This document shows positions 11,936 to 24,900 of a stretch of DNA of 64,000 nucleotides, piece by piece; position 1 is the stretch's first letter, and each line of letters begins with the position of its first letter. Made by a program: the position numbers and the translations under genes. The stretch is taken from NCBI GenBank assembly GCA_963580455.1, contig OY756972.1, forward strand, positions 759,001 to 823,000, read 5' to 3'. The notes under the pieces are model-generated. The model saw only the letters and a program-made list of their open reading frames with translations, was not told the DNA's origin and ran no database searches. This DNA is from Euonymus europaeus (lineage: Eukaryota > Streptophyta > Magnoliopsida > Celastrales > Celastraceae).

Positions 11936-14875
11936 TTAGCCGCGAAATGTGGTTTCTTTACGTAAACGGTTTTGTGAATATCCGTTGACTCCGAGTTCTC
12001 AATTCGGTGATTTTTTGCTTGATTACACACTACTTTTCGAGCTCTACTATCCTAGCGTTTCGGATTTTGATTTCAGAACTCGTGGCTAGTAGGTCTCGTT
12101 TCACCTAGTTAGCCGCGAAATGTGGTTTCTTTACGTAAACGGTTTTATGAATATCCGTTGACTCCGAGTTCTGAATTCGGTGATTTTTAGCTTGATTTCA
12201 CACTACTTTTCGAGCTCTACAATCTTGGGTTTTCGGTTTTCGATTTCAAAACTCGTGGCTAGTAGGTCTCGTTTCATCTAGTTAGCCGCGAAATGTGGTT
12301 TCTTTACGTAAACAGTTTTATGAATATCCGTTGACTCCGAGTTCTGAATTCAGTGATTTATAGCTTGATTTCACACTACTTTTCGAGATGTACAATCCTG
12401 GTGTTTCGAATTTTGATTTCAGAACTCGTGGCTAGTAGGTCTCGTTTCACCTAGTTAGCCGCGAAATGTGGTTTCTTTACGTAAACGGTTTTATGAATAT
12501 CCGTTGACTCCGAGTTCTGAATTCGGTGATTTTTAGCTTGATTTCACACTACTTTTCGAGCTCTACAATCTAGGAATTTCGGATTTTGATTTCAGAACTC
12601 GTGGCTAGTAGGTCTCGTTTCATCTAGTTAGCCGCGAAATGTGGTTTCTTTACGAAAACAGTTTTATGAATATCCGTTGACTCCGAGTTCTGAATTCGGT
12701 GATTTTTAGCTTGATTCACACTACTTTTCGAGCTCTACAATCCTGGTGTTTCGGATTTTGATTTCAGAACTCGTGGCTAGTAGGTCTCGTTTCACCTAGT
12801 TAGGCGCGAAATATGGTCTCTTTACGTAAACGGTTTTATGAATATCCGTTGACTCCGAGTTCTGAATTCGGTGATTTTTAGCTTGATTTCACACTACTTT
12901 TCGAGCTCTACAATCCAGGCATTTTGGATTTTGATTTCAGAACTCGTGGCTAGTAGGTCTCGATTCACCTATTTAGCCGCGAAATGTGGTTTCTTTACGT
13001 AAACGGTTTTGTGAATATCCGTTGACTCCGAGTTCTGAATTCGGTGATTTTTTGCTTGATTACACACTACTTTTCGAGCTCTACTATCCTAGCGTTTCGG
13101 ATTTTGATTTCAGAACTCGTGGCTAGTAGGTCTCGTTTCACCTAGTTAGCCGCGAAATGTGGTTTCTTTACGTAAACGGTTTTATGAATATCCGTTGACT
13201 CCGACTTCTGAATTCGGTGATTTTTAGCTTGATTTCACACTACTTTTCGAGCTCTATAATCCTGGCATTTCGGATTTTGATTTCAGAACTCGTGGCTAGT
13301 TGGTCTCGTTTCACCTAGTTAGCCGCGAAATGTGGTTTCTTTACGTAAACGGTTTTATGAATATCCGTTGACTCCGAGTTCTGAATTCGGTGATTTTTAG
13401 CTTGATTTCACACTACCTTTCGAGCTCTACAATCTTGGGTTTTCGGTTTTCGATTTCAGAACTCGTGGCTAGTAGGTCTCGTTTCATCTAGTTAGCCGCG
13501 AAATGTGGTTTCTTTACGAAAACAGTTTTATGAATATCCGTTGACTCCGAGTTCTGAATTCGGTGATTTTTAGCTTGATTTCACACTACTTTTCGAGCTC
13601 TACAATCCTGGTGTTTCGGATTTTGATTTCAGAACTCGTGGCTAGTAGGTTTCGTTTCACCTAGTTAGCCGCAAAATGTGGTTTCTTTACGTAAACGGTT
13701 TTATGAATATCCGTTGACTCCGAGTTCTGAATTCGGTGATTTTTAGCTTGATTTCACACTACTTTTCGAGCTCTACAATCCTGGTGTTTCGGATTTTGAT
13801 TTCAGAACTCGTGGCTAGTAGGTCTCGTTTCACCTAGTTAGGCGCGAAATATGGTCTCTTTACGTAAACGGTTTTATGAATATCCGTTGACTCCGAGTTT
13901 TGAATTCGGTGATTTTTAGCTTGATTTCACACTACTTTTCGAACTCTACAATCCTGGCATTTTGGATTTTGATTTCAGAACTCGTGGCTAGTAGGTCTCG
14001 TTTCACCTAGTTAGCCGCGAAATGTGGTTTCTTTACGTAAACGGTTTTATGAATATCCGTTGACACCGACTTCTGAATTCGGTGATTTTTAGCTTGATTT
14101 CACACTACTTTTCGAGCTCTATAATCCTGGCATTTCGGATTTTGATTTCAGAAGTCGTGGCTAGTAGGTCTCGATTAACCTATTTGGCCGCGAAACGTGG
14201 TTTCTTTACGTAAACGGTTTTATGAATATCCGTTGACTCCGAGTTCTGAATTCGGTGATTTTTAGCATGATTTCACACTACTTTTCGAGCTCTACAATCC
14301 TGGTGTTTCGGATTTTTATTTCAGAACTCGTGGCTAGTAGGTCTCGTTTCGCCTAGTTAGCCGCGAAATGTGCTTTCTTTACGTAAACGGTTTTATGAAT
14401 ATCCGTTGACTCCGGGTTCTGAATTCGGTGATTTTTAGCTTGATTTCACACTACTTTTCGAGCTCTACAATCCTGGCATTTCGGATTTTGATTTCAGAAC
14501 TCGTGGATAGTAGGTCTCGATTCACCTATTTAGCCGCGAAATGTGGTTTCTTTACGTAAACGGTTTTATGAATATCCGTTGACTCCGAGTTCTGAATTCG
14601 GTGATTTTTAGCTTGATTTCACACTACTTTTCGAGCTCTACAATCCAGGCATTTCGGATTTTGATTTCAGAACTCGTGGCTAGTAGGTCTCGATTCACCT
14701 ATTTAGCCGCGAAATGTGGTTTCTTTACGTAAACGGTTTTGTGAATATCCGTTGACTCCGAGTTCTGAATTCGGTGATTTTTTGCTTGATTACACACTAC
14801 TTTTCGAGCTCTAGTATCCTAGCGTTTCGGATTTTGATTTCAGAACTCGTGGCTAGTAGGTCTCGTTTCACCTAG
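11936..14875 (+). repeat. 17-monomer block, copy 2 (partner of 6,056-8,995)
   Basis: This is the second copy of the 2,940-bp block described at 6,056. Its last ten or so monomers are also copied immediately downstream as a 1,730-bp tandem pair (12,973-16,432). The same DNA therefore takes part in two duplications of different length. The CTTGGG unit within it also has relatives at 9,111 and 10,840, spaced 1,729 and 1,384 bp (10 and 8 units). Thus 9-12.2 kb is itself built from shuffled copies of the same run. Confidence 0.82.
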
Positions 14876-16432
14876 TTAGCCGCGAAATGTGGTTTCTTTA
14901 CGTAAACGGTTTTATGAATATCCGTTGACTCCGACTTCTGAATTCGGTGATTTTTAGCTTGATTTCACACTACTTTTCGAGCTCTATAATCCTGGCATTT
15001 CGGATTTTGATTTCAGAACTCGTGGCTAGTTGGTCTCGTTTCACCTAGTTAGCCGCGAAATATGGTCTCTTTACGTAAACGGTTTTATGAATATCCGTTG
15101 ACTCCGAGTTCTGAATTCGGTGATTTTTAGCTTGATTTCACACTACCTTTCGAGCTCTACAATCTTGGGTTTTCGGTTTTCGATTTCAGAACTCGTGGCT
15201 AGTAGGTCTCGTTTCATCTAGTTAGCCGCGAAATGTTGTTTCTTTACGAAAACAGTTTTATGAATATCCGTTGACTCCGAGTTCTGAATTCGGTGATTTT
15301 TAGCTTGATTTCACACTACTTTTCGAGCTCTACAATCCTGGTGTTTCGGATTTTGATTTCAGAACTCGTGGCTAGTAGGTTTCGTTTCACCTAGTTAGCC
15401 GCAAAATGTGGTTTCTTTACGTAAACGGTTTTATGAATATCCGTTGACTCCGAGTTCTGAATTCGGTGATTTTTAGCTTGATTTCACACTACTTTTCGAG
15501 CTCTACAATCCTGGTGTTTCGGATTTTGATTTCAGAACTCGTGGCTAGTAGGTCTCGTTTCACCTAGTTAGGCGCGAAATATGGTCTCTTTACGTAAACG
15601 GTTTTATGAATATCCGTTGACTCCGAGTTCTGAATTCGGTGATTTTTAGCTTGATTTCACACTACTTTTCGAACTCTACAATCCTGGCATTTTGGATTTT
15701 GATTTCAGAACTCGTGGCTAGTAGGTCTCGTTTCACCTAGTTAGCCGCGAAATGTGGTTTCTTTACGTAAACGGTTTTATGAATATCCGTTGACACCGAC
15801 TTCTGAATTCGGTGATTTTTAGCTTGATTTCACACTACTTTTCGAGCTCTATAATCCTGGCATTTCGGATTTTGATTTCAGAAGTCGTGGCTAGTAGGTC
15901 TCGATTAACCTATTTGGCCGCGAAACGTGGTTTCTTTACGTAAACGGTTTTATGAATATCCGTTGACTCCGAGTTCTGAATTCGGTGATTTTTAGCATGA
16001 TTTCACACTACTTTTCGAGCTCTACAATCCTGGTGTTTCGGATTTTTATTTAAGAACTCGTGGCTAGTAGGTCTCGTTTCGCCTAGTTAGCCGCGAAATG
16101 TGCTTTCTTTACGTAAACGGTTTTATGAATATCCGTTGACTCCGGGTTCTGAATTCGGTGATTTTTAGCTTGATTTCACACTACTTTTCGAGCTCTACAA
16201 TCCTGGCATTTCGGATTTTGATTTCAGAACTCGTGGCTAGTAGGTCTCGATTCACCTATTTAGCCGCGAAATGTGGTTTCTTTACGTAAACGGTTTTATG
16301 AATATCCGTTGACTCCGAGTTCTGAATTCGGTGATTTTTAGCTTGATTTCACACTACTTTTCGAGCTCTACAATCCAGGCATTTCGGATTTTGATTTCAG
16401 AACTCGTGGCTAGTAGGTCTCGATTCACCTAT
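12973..16432 (+). repeat. 10-mer higher-order repeat, two tandem copies (2 x 1,730 bp)
   Basis: Copy 1 is 12,973-14,702 and copy 2 is 14,703-16,432. Shared rare marks at 1,730-bp spacing include GCAAAATG (13,671 and 15,401), TCGAACTCTAC, GACACCGACTTC, GATTAACCTATTTGGCC, GGATTTTTATTT and AAATGTGCTTTC. Differences include AAATGTGG/AAATATGGTCTC in the third unit, GAGTTTTG/GAGTTCTG, and a private GTGGATAGTAGG in copy 1 near 14,506. That private mark also appears near 21,942, which links the later copy at 20.4-21.97 kb specifically to copy 1. A third repeat begins at 16,433 but departs after one unit. Confidence 0.9.
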
Positions 16433-18470
16433 TTAGCCACGAAATGTGGTTTCTTTACGTAAACGGTTTTGTGAATATCCGTTGACTCCGAGTTCTCAAT
16501 TCGGTGATTTTTTGCTTGATTACACACTACTTTTCGAGCTCTACTATCCTAGCGTTTCGGATTTTGATTTCAGAACTCGTGGCTAGTAGGTCTCGTTTCA
16601 CCTAGTTAGCCGCGAAATGTGGTTTCTTTACGTAAACGGTTTTATGAATATCCGTTGACTCCGAGTTCTGAATTCGGTGATTTTTAGCTTGATTTCACAC
16701 TACTTTTCGAGCTCTACAATCTTGGGTTTTTGGTTTTCGATTTCAAAACTCGTGGCTAGTAGGTCTCGTTTCATCTAGTTAGCCGCGAAATGTGGTTTCT
16801 TTACGTAAACAGTTTTATGAATATCCGTTGACTCCGAGTTCTGAATTCAGTGATTTATAGCTTGATTTCACACTACTTTTCGAGATGTACAATCCTGGTG
16901 TTTCGAATTTTGATTTCAGAACTCGTGGCTAGTAGGTCTCGTTTCACCTAGTTAGCCGCGAAATGTGGTTTCTTTACGTAAACGGTTTTATGAATATCCG
17001 TTGACTCCGAGTTCTGAATTCGGTGATTTTTAGCTTGATTTCACACTACTTTTCGAGCTCTACAATCTCGGAATTTCGAATTTTGATTTCAGAACTCGTG
17101 GCTAGTAGGTCTCGTTTCATCTAGTTAGCCGCGAAATGTGGTTTCTTTACGAAAACAGTTTTATGAATATCCGTTGACTCCGAGTTCTGAATTCGGTGAT
17201 TTTTAGCTTGATTCACACTACTTTTCGAGCTCTACAATCCTGGTGTTTCGGATTTTGATTTCAGAACTCGTGGCTAGTAGGTCTCGTTTCACCTAGTTAG
17301 GCGCGAAATATGGTCTCTTTACGTAAACGGTTTTATGAATATCCGTTGACTCCGAGTTCTGAATTCGGTGATTTTTAGCTTGATTTCACACTACTTTTCG
17401 AGCTCTACAATCCTGGCATTTTGGATTTTGATTTCAGAACTCGTGGCTAGTAGGTCTCGATTCACCTATTTAGCCGCGAAATGTGGTTTCTTTACGTAAA
17501 CGGTTTTGTGAATATCCTTTGACTCCGAGTTTTGAATTCGGTGATTTTTTGCTTGATTACACACTACTTTTCGAGCTCTACTATCCTAGCGTTTCGGATT
17601 TTGATTTCAGAACTCGTGGCTAGTAGGTCTCGTTTCACCTAGTTAGCCGCGAAATGTGGTTTCTTTACGTAAACGGTTTTATGAATATCCGTTGACTCCG
17701 ACTTCTGAATTCGGTGATTTTTAGCTTGATTTCACACTACTTTTCGAGCTCTATAATCCTGGCATTTCGGATTTTGATTTCAGAACTCGTGGCTAGTTGG
17801 TCTCGTTTCGCCTAGTTAGCCGCGAAATGTGGTTTCTTTACGTAAACGGTTTTATGAATATCCGTTGACTTCTGAGTTCTGAATTCAGTGATTTTTAGCT
17901 TGATTTCACACTACCTTTCGAGCTCTACAATCTAGGGTTTTCGGTTTTCGATTTCAGAACTCGTGGCTAGTAGGTCTCGTTTCATCTAGTTAGCCGCGAA
18001 ATGTGGTTTCTTTACGAAAACAGTTTTATGAATATCCGTTGACTCCGAGTTCTGAATTCGGTGATTTTTAGCTTGATTTCACACTACTTTTCGAGCTCTA
18101 CAATCCTGGTGTTTCGGATTTTGATTTCAGAACTCGTGGCTAGTAGGTTTCGTTTCACCTAGTTAGCCGCAAAATGTGGTTTCTTTACGTAAACGGTTTT
18201 ATGAATATCCGTTGACTCCGAGTTCTGAATTCGGTGATTTTTAGCTTGATTTCACACTACTTTTCGAGCTCTACAATCCTGGTGTTTCGGATTTTGATTT
18301 CAGAACTCATGGCTAGTAGGTCTCGTTTCACCTAGTTAGGTGCGAAATATGGTCTCTTTACGTAAACGGTTTTATGAATATCCGTTGACTCCGAGTTCTG
18401 AATTCGGTGATTTTTAGCTTGATTTCACACTACTTTTCGAACTCTACAATCCTGGCATTTTGGATTTTGA
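16433..18470 (+). repeat. About 2-kb block, copy 1 of a pair 2,940 bp apart
   Basis: This block matches 19,413-21,410 at an offset of 2,940 bp, which becomes 2,939 after an extra base near 17,871. Shared rare marks are CTTGGGTTTTTGG (16,731 and 19,671), the CGAGATGTAC unit, the 172-bp unit (17,208 and 20,148) and the GCAAAATG unit (18,169 and 21,108). Private changes in this copy include GACTTCTGAGTTCTG near 17,870, CAGAACTCATGG near 18,305 and TTAGGTGCG near 18,338. The match ends where this copy reads CGATTCACCTATTT and the other reads CGTTTCACCTAGTT. Confidence 0.8.
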
Positions 18471-19199
18471 TTTCAGAACTCGTGGCTAGTAGGTCTCGAT
18501 TCACCTATTTAGCCGCGAAATGTGGTTTCTTTACGTAAACGGTTTTGTGAATATCCGTTGACTCCGAGTTCTGAATTCGGTGATTTTTTGCTTGATTACA
18601 CACTACTTTTCGAGCTCTATAATCCTAGCGTTTCGGATTTTGATTTCAGAACTCGTGGCTAGTAGGTCTCGTTTCACCTAGTTAGCCGCGAAATGTGGTT
18701 TCTTTACGTAAACGGTTTTATGAATATCCGTTGACTCCGACTTCTGAATTCGGTGATTTTTAGCTTGATTTCACACTACTTTTCGAGCTCTACAATCTCG
18801 GAATTTCGGATTTTGATTTCAGAACTCGTGGCTAGTAGGTCTCGTTTCATCTAGTTAGCCGCGAAATGTGGTTTCTTTACGAAAACAGTTTTATGAATAT
18901 CCGTTGACTCCGAGTTCTGAATTCGGTGATTTTTAGCTTGATTCACACTACTTTTCGAGCTCTACAATCTCGGAATTTCGGATTTTGATTTCAGAACTCG
19001 TGGCTAGTAGGTCTCGTTTCATCTAGTTAGCCGCGAAATGTGGTTTCTTTACGTAAACAGTTTTATGAATATCCGTTGACTCCGAGTTCTGAATTCGGTG
19101 ATTTTTAGCTTGATTTCACACTACTTTTCGAGCTCTACAATCCTGGTGTTTCGGATTTTGATTTCAGAACTCGTGGCTAGTAGGTCTCGATTCACCTAT

Positions 19200-19372
19200 T
19201 TAGCCGCGAAATGTGGTTTCTTTACGTAAACGGTTTTGTGAATATCCGTTGACTCCGAGTTCTGAATTCGGTGATTTTTTGCTTGATTACACACTACTTT
19301 TCGAGCTCTACTATCCTAGCGTTTCGGATTTTGATTTCAGAACTCGTGGCTAGTAGGTCTCGTTTCACCTAG
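19200..19372 (+). repeat. Representative B-type monomer (173 bp)
   Basis: This variant class differs from type A at a linked set of sites: GTTTTGTGAATATCC (A to G at unit position 39), GATTTTTTGCTTGATTAC in the middle, and CTACTATCCTAGCG in place of CTACAATCCTGGC. In the left domain B monomers recur every several units. They are nearly always preceded by a unit ending CGATTCACCTATT and themselves end CGTTTCACCTAG, for example at 174, 1904, 3634, 6056, 12973, 14703 and 19200. In the right domain the B haplotype appears with a 1-bp deletion (ATATCGTTGAC) or after the other ending. It is best read as an old monomer lineage carried along inside higher-order blocks. Confidence 0.9.
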
Positions 19373-19545
19373 TTAGCCGCGAAATGTGGTTTCTTTACGT
19401 AAACGGTTTTATGAATATCCGTTGACTCCGAGTTCTCAATTCGGTGATTTTTTGCTTGATTACACACTACTTTTCGAGCTCTACTATCCTAGCGTTTCGG
19501 ATTTTGATTTCAGAACTCGTGGCTAGTAGGTCTCGTTTCACCTAG
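19373..19545 (+). repeat. Hybrid A/B monomer at a duplication breakpoint
   Basis: The first part of this unit is type A (ending CCTAG before it, CCGCGAAATG, GTTTTATGAAT). The rest is type B (GTTCTCAATTCGG, GATTTTTTGCTTGATTAC, CTACTATCCTAGCG). It directly follows a normal B unit, giving two B-like centres in a row, which is not the usual order in this domain. The change falls between about 19,412 and 19,436. To the right of it the sequence matches 16,433 onward at +2,940 bp, so the hybrid marks the left breakpoint of that duplication or a conversion tract. Confidence 0.8.
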
Positions 19546-21966
19546 TTAGCCGCGAAATGTGGTTTCTTTACGTAAACGGTTTTATGAATATCCGTTGACT
19601 CCGAGTTCTGAATTCGGTGATTTTTAGCTTGATTTCACACTACTTTTCGAGCTCTACAATCTTGGGTTTTTGGTTTTCGATTTCAAAACTCGTGGGTAGT
19701 AGGTCTCGTTTCATCTAGTTAGCCGCGAAATGTGGTTTCTTTACGTAAACAGTTTTATGAATATCCGTTGACTCCGAGTTCTGAATTCAGTGATTTATAG
19801 CTTGATTTCACACTACTTTTCGAGATGTACAATCCTGGTGTTTCGAATTTTGATTTCAGAACTCGTGGCTAGTAGGTCTCGTTTCACCTAGTTAGCCGCG
19901 AAATGTGGTTTCTTTACGTAAACGGTTTTATGAATATCCGTTGACTCCGAGTTCTGAATTCGGTGATTTTTAGCTTGATTTCACACTACTTTTCGAGCTC
20001 TACAATCTCGGAATTTCGGATTTTGATTTCAGAACTCGTGGCTAGTAGGTCTCGTTTCATCTAGTTAGCCGCGAAATGTGGTTTCTTTACGAAAACAGTT
20101 TTATGAATATCCGTTGACTCCGAGTTCTGAATTCGGTGATTTTTAGCTTGATTCATACTACTTTTCGAGCTCTACAATCCTGGTGTTTCGGATTTTGATT
20201 TCAGAACTCGTGGCTAGTAGGTCTCGTTTCACCTAGTTAGGCGCGAAATATGGTCTCTTTACGTAAACGGTTTTATGAATATCCGTTGACTCCGAGTTCT
20301 GAATTCGGTGATTTTTAGCTTGATTTCACACTACTTTTCGAGCTCTACAATCCAGGCATTTTGGATTTTGATTTCAGAACTCGTGGCTAGTAGGTCTCGA
20401 TTCACCTATTTAGCCGCGAAATGTGGTTTCTTTACGTAAACGGTTTTGTGAATATCCGTTGACTCCGAGTTCTGAATTCGGTGATTTTTTGCTTGATTAC
20501 ACACTACTTTTCGAGCTCTACTATCCTAGCGTTTCGGATTTTGATTTCAGAACTCGTGGCTAGTAGGTCTCGTTTCACCTAGTTAGCCACGAAATGTGGT
20601 TTCTTTACGTAAACGGTTTTATGAATATCCGTTGACTCCGACTTCTGAATTCGGTGATTTTTAGCTTGATTTCACACTACTTTTCGAGCTCTATAATCCT
20701 GGCATTTCGGATTTTGATTTCAGAACTCGTGGCTAGTTGGTCTCGTTTCACCTAGTTAGCCGCGAAATGTGGTTTCTTTACGTAAACGGTTTTATGAATA
20801 TCCGTTGACTCCGAGTTCTGAATTCGGTGATTTTTAGCTTGATTTCACACTACCTTTCGAGCTCTACAATCTTGGGTTTTCGGTTTTCGATTTCAGAACT
20901 CGTGGCTAGTAGGTCTCGTTTCATCTAGTTAGCCGCGAAATGTGGTTTCTTTACGAAAACAGTTTTATGAATATCCGTTGACTCCGAGTTCTGAATTCGG
21001 TGATTTTTAGCTTGATTTCACACTACTTTTCGAGCTCTACAATCCTGGTGTTTCGGATTTTGATTTCAGAACTCGTGGCTAGTAGGTTTCGTTTCACCTA
21101 GTTAGCCGCAAAATGTGGTTTCTTTACGTAAACGGTTTTATGAATATCCGTTGACTCCGAGTTCTGAATTCGGTGATTTTTAGCTTGATTTCACACTACT
21201 TTTCGAGCTCTACAATCCTGGTGTTTCGGATTTTGATTTCAGAACTCGTGGCTAGTAGGTCTCGTTTCACCTAGTTAGGCGCGAAATAAGGTCTCTTTAC
21301 GTAAACGGTTTTATGAATATCCGTTGACTCCGAGTTTTGAATTCGGTGATTTTTAGCTTGATTTCACACTACTTTTCGAACTCTACAATCCTGGCATTTT
21401 GGATTTTGATTTCAGAACTCGTGGCTAGTAGGTCTCGTTTCACCTAGTTAGCCGCGAAATGTGGTTTCTTTACGTAAACGGTTTTATGAATATCCGTTGA
21501 CACCGACTTCTGAATTCGGTGATTTTTAGCTTGATTTCACACTACTTTTCGAGCTCTATAATCCTGGCATTTCGGATTTTGATTTCAGAAGTCGTGGCTA
21601 GTAGGTCTCGATTAACCTATTTGGCCGCGAAACGTGGTTTCTTTACGTAAACGGTTTTATGAATATCCGTTGACTCCGAGTTCTGAATTCGGTGATTTTT
21701 AGCATGATTTCACACTACTTTTCGAGCTCTACAATCCTGGTGTTTCGGATTTTTATTTCAGAACTCGTGGCTAGTAGGTCTCGTTTCGCCTAGTTAGCCG
21801 CGAAATGTGCTTTCTTTACGTAAACGGTTTTATGAATATCCGTTGACTCCGGGTTCTGAATTCGGTGATTTTTAGCTTGATTTCACACTACTTTTCGAGC
21901 TCTACAATCCTGGCATTTCGGATTTTGATTTCAGAACTCGTGGATAGTAGGTCTCGATTCACCTAT

Positions 21967-24900
21967 TTAGCCGCGAAATGTGGTTTCTTTACGTAAACGG
22001 TTTTATGAATATCCGTTGACTCCGAGTTCTGAATTCGGTGATTTTTAGCTTGATTTCACACTACTTTTCGAGCTCTACAATCCAGGCATTTCGGATTTTG
22101 ATTTCAGAACTCGTGGCTAGTAGGTCTCGATTCACCTATTTAGCCGCGAAATGTGGTTTCTTTACGTAAACGGTTTTGTGAATATCCGTTGACTCCGAGT
22201 TCTCAATTCGGTGATTTTTTGCTTGATTACACACTACTTTTCGAGCTCTACTATCCTAGCGTTTCGGATTTTGATTTCAGAACTCGTGGCTAGTAGGTCT
22301 CGTTTCACCTAGTTAGCCGCGAAATGTGGTTTCTTTACGTAAACGGTTTTATGAATATCCGTTGACTCCGACTTCTGAATTCGGTGATTTTTAGCTTGAT
22401 TTCACACTACTTTTCGAGCTCTATAATCCTGGCATTTCGGATTTTGATTTCAGAACTCGTGGCTAGTTGGTCTCGTTTCACCTAGTTAGCCGCGAAATAT
22501 GGTCTCTTTACGTAAACGGTTTTATGAATATCCGTTGACTCCGAGTTCTGAATTCGGTGATTTTTAGCTTGATTTCACACTACCTTTCGAGCTCTACAAT
22601 CTTGGGTTTTCGGTTTTCGATTTCAGAACTCGTGGCTAGTAGGTCTCGTTTCATCTAGTTAGCCGCGAAATGTGGTTTCTTTACGAAAACAGTTTTATGA
22701 ATATCCGTTGACTCCGAGTTCTGAATTCGGTGATTTTTAGCTTGATTTCACACTACTTTTCGAGCTCTACAATCCTGGTGTTTCGGATTTTGATTTCAGA
22801 ACTCGTGGCTAGTAGGTTTCGTTTCACCTAGTTAGCCGCAAAATGTGGTTTCTTTACGTAAACGGTTTTATGAATATCCGTTGACTCCGAGTTCTGAATT
22901 CGGTGATTTTTAGCTTGATTTCACACTACTTTTCGAGCTCTACAATCCTGGTGTTTCGGATTTTGATTTCAGAACTCGTGGCTAGTAGGTCTCGTTTCAC
23001 CTAGTTAGGCGCGAAATATGGTCTCTTTACGTAAACGGTTTTATGAATATCCGTTGACTCCAAGTTCTGAATTCGGTGATTTTTAGCTTGATTTCACACT
23101 ACTTTTCGAACTCTACAATCCTGGCATTTTGGATTTTGATTTCAGAACTCGTGGCTAGTAGGTCTCGTTTCACCTAGTTAGCCGCGAAATGTGGTTTCTT
23201 TACGTAAACGGTTTTATGAATATCCGTTGACACCGACTTCTGAATTCGGTGATTTTTAGCTTGATTTCACACTACTTTTCGAGCTCTATAATCCTGGCAT
23301 TTCGGATTTTGATTTCAGAAGTCGTGGCTAGTAGGTCTCGATTAACCTATTTGGCCGCGAAACGTGGTTTCTTTACGTAAACGGTTTTATGAATATCCGT
23401 TGACTCCGAGTTCTGAATTCGGTGATTTTTAGCATGATTTCACACTACTTTTCGAGCTCTACAATCCTGGTGTTTCGGATTTTAATTTCAGAACTCGTGG
23501 CTAGTAGGTCTCGTTTCGCCTAGTTAGCCGCGAAATGTGCTTTCTTTACGTAAACGGTTTTATGAATATCCGTTGACTCCGGGTTCTGAATTCGGTGATT
23601 TTTAGCTTGATTTCACACTACTTTTCGAGCTCTACAATCCTGGCATTTCGGATTTTGATTTCAGAACTCGTGGCTAGTAGGTCTCGTTTCACCTAGTTAG
23701 GTGCGAAATATGGTCTCTTTACGTAAACGGTTTTATGAATATCCGTTGACTCCGAGTTCTGAATTCGGTGATTTTTAGCTTGATTTCACACTACTTTTCG
23801 ACCTCTACAATCCTGGCATTGTGATTTTGATTTCAGAACTCGTGGCTAGTAGGTCTCGATTCACCTATTTAGCCGCGAAATGTGGTTTCTTTACGTAAAC
23901 GGTTTTGTGAATATCCGTTGACTCCGAGTTCTGAATTCGGTGATTTTTTGCTTGATTACACACTACTTTTCGAGCTTTATAATCCTAGCGTTTCGGATTT
24001 TGATTTCAGAACTCGTGGCTAGTAGGTCTCGTTTCACCTAGTTAGCCGCGAAATGTGGTTTCTTTACGTAAACGGTTTTATGAATATCCGTTGACTCCGA
24101 GTTCTGAATTCGGTGATTTTTAGCTTGATTTCACACTACTTTTCGAGCTCTACAATCCAGGCATTTCGGATTTTGATTTCAGAACTCGTGGCTAGTAGGT
24201 CTCGATTCACCTATTTAGCCGCGAAATGTGGTTTCTTTACGTAAACGGTTTTGTGAATATCCGTTGACTCCGAGTTCTCAATTCGGTGATTTTTTGCTTG
24301 ATTACACACTACTTTTCGAGCTCTACTATCCTAGCGTTTCGGATTTTGATTTCAGAACTCGTGGCTAGTAGGTCTCGTTTCACCTAGTTAGCCGCGAAAT
24401 GTGGTTTCTTTACGTAAACGGTTTTATGAATATCCGTTGACTCCGACTTCTGAATTCGGTGATTTTTAGCTTGATTTCACACTACTTTTCGAGCTCTATA
24501 ATCCTGGCATTTCGGATTTTGATTTCAGAACTCGTGGCTAGTTGGTCTCGTTTCACCTAGTTAGCCGCGAAATATGGTCTCTTTACGTAAACGGTTTTAT
24601 GAATATCCGTTGACTCCGAGTTCTGAATTCGGTGATTTTTAGCTTGATTTCACACTACCTTTCGAGCTCTACAATCTTGGGTTTTCGGTTTTCGATTTCA
24701 GAACTCGTGGCTAGTAGGTCTCGTTTCATCTAGTTAGCCGCGAAATGTGGTTTCTTTACGAAAACAGTTTTATGAATATCCGTTGACTCCGAGTTCTGAA
24801 TTCGGTGATTTTTAGCTTGATTTCACACTACTTTTCGAGCTCTACAATCCTGGTGTTTCGGATTTTGATTTCAGAACTCGTGGCTAGTAGGTTTCGTTTC

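Noticed and set aside
24042..24214. W-box-like TTGACT and ACGT cores as regulatory sites in each unit
   Set aside because: Short motifs of this kind occur by chance in any 173-bp sequence, and tandem repetition makes them look abundant. There is no gene nearby to regulate.
24042..24214. The monomer as a dimer of an older shorter repeat (about 46-48 bp)
   Set aside because: TTGATTTCA recurs at a 48-bp offset and CGAGTTCT/CGAGCTCT at a 46-bp offset. The offsets disagree and the sequence between them does not align, so the support is too weak.
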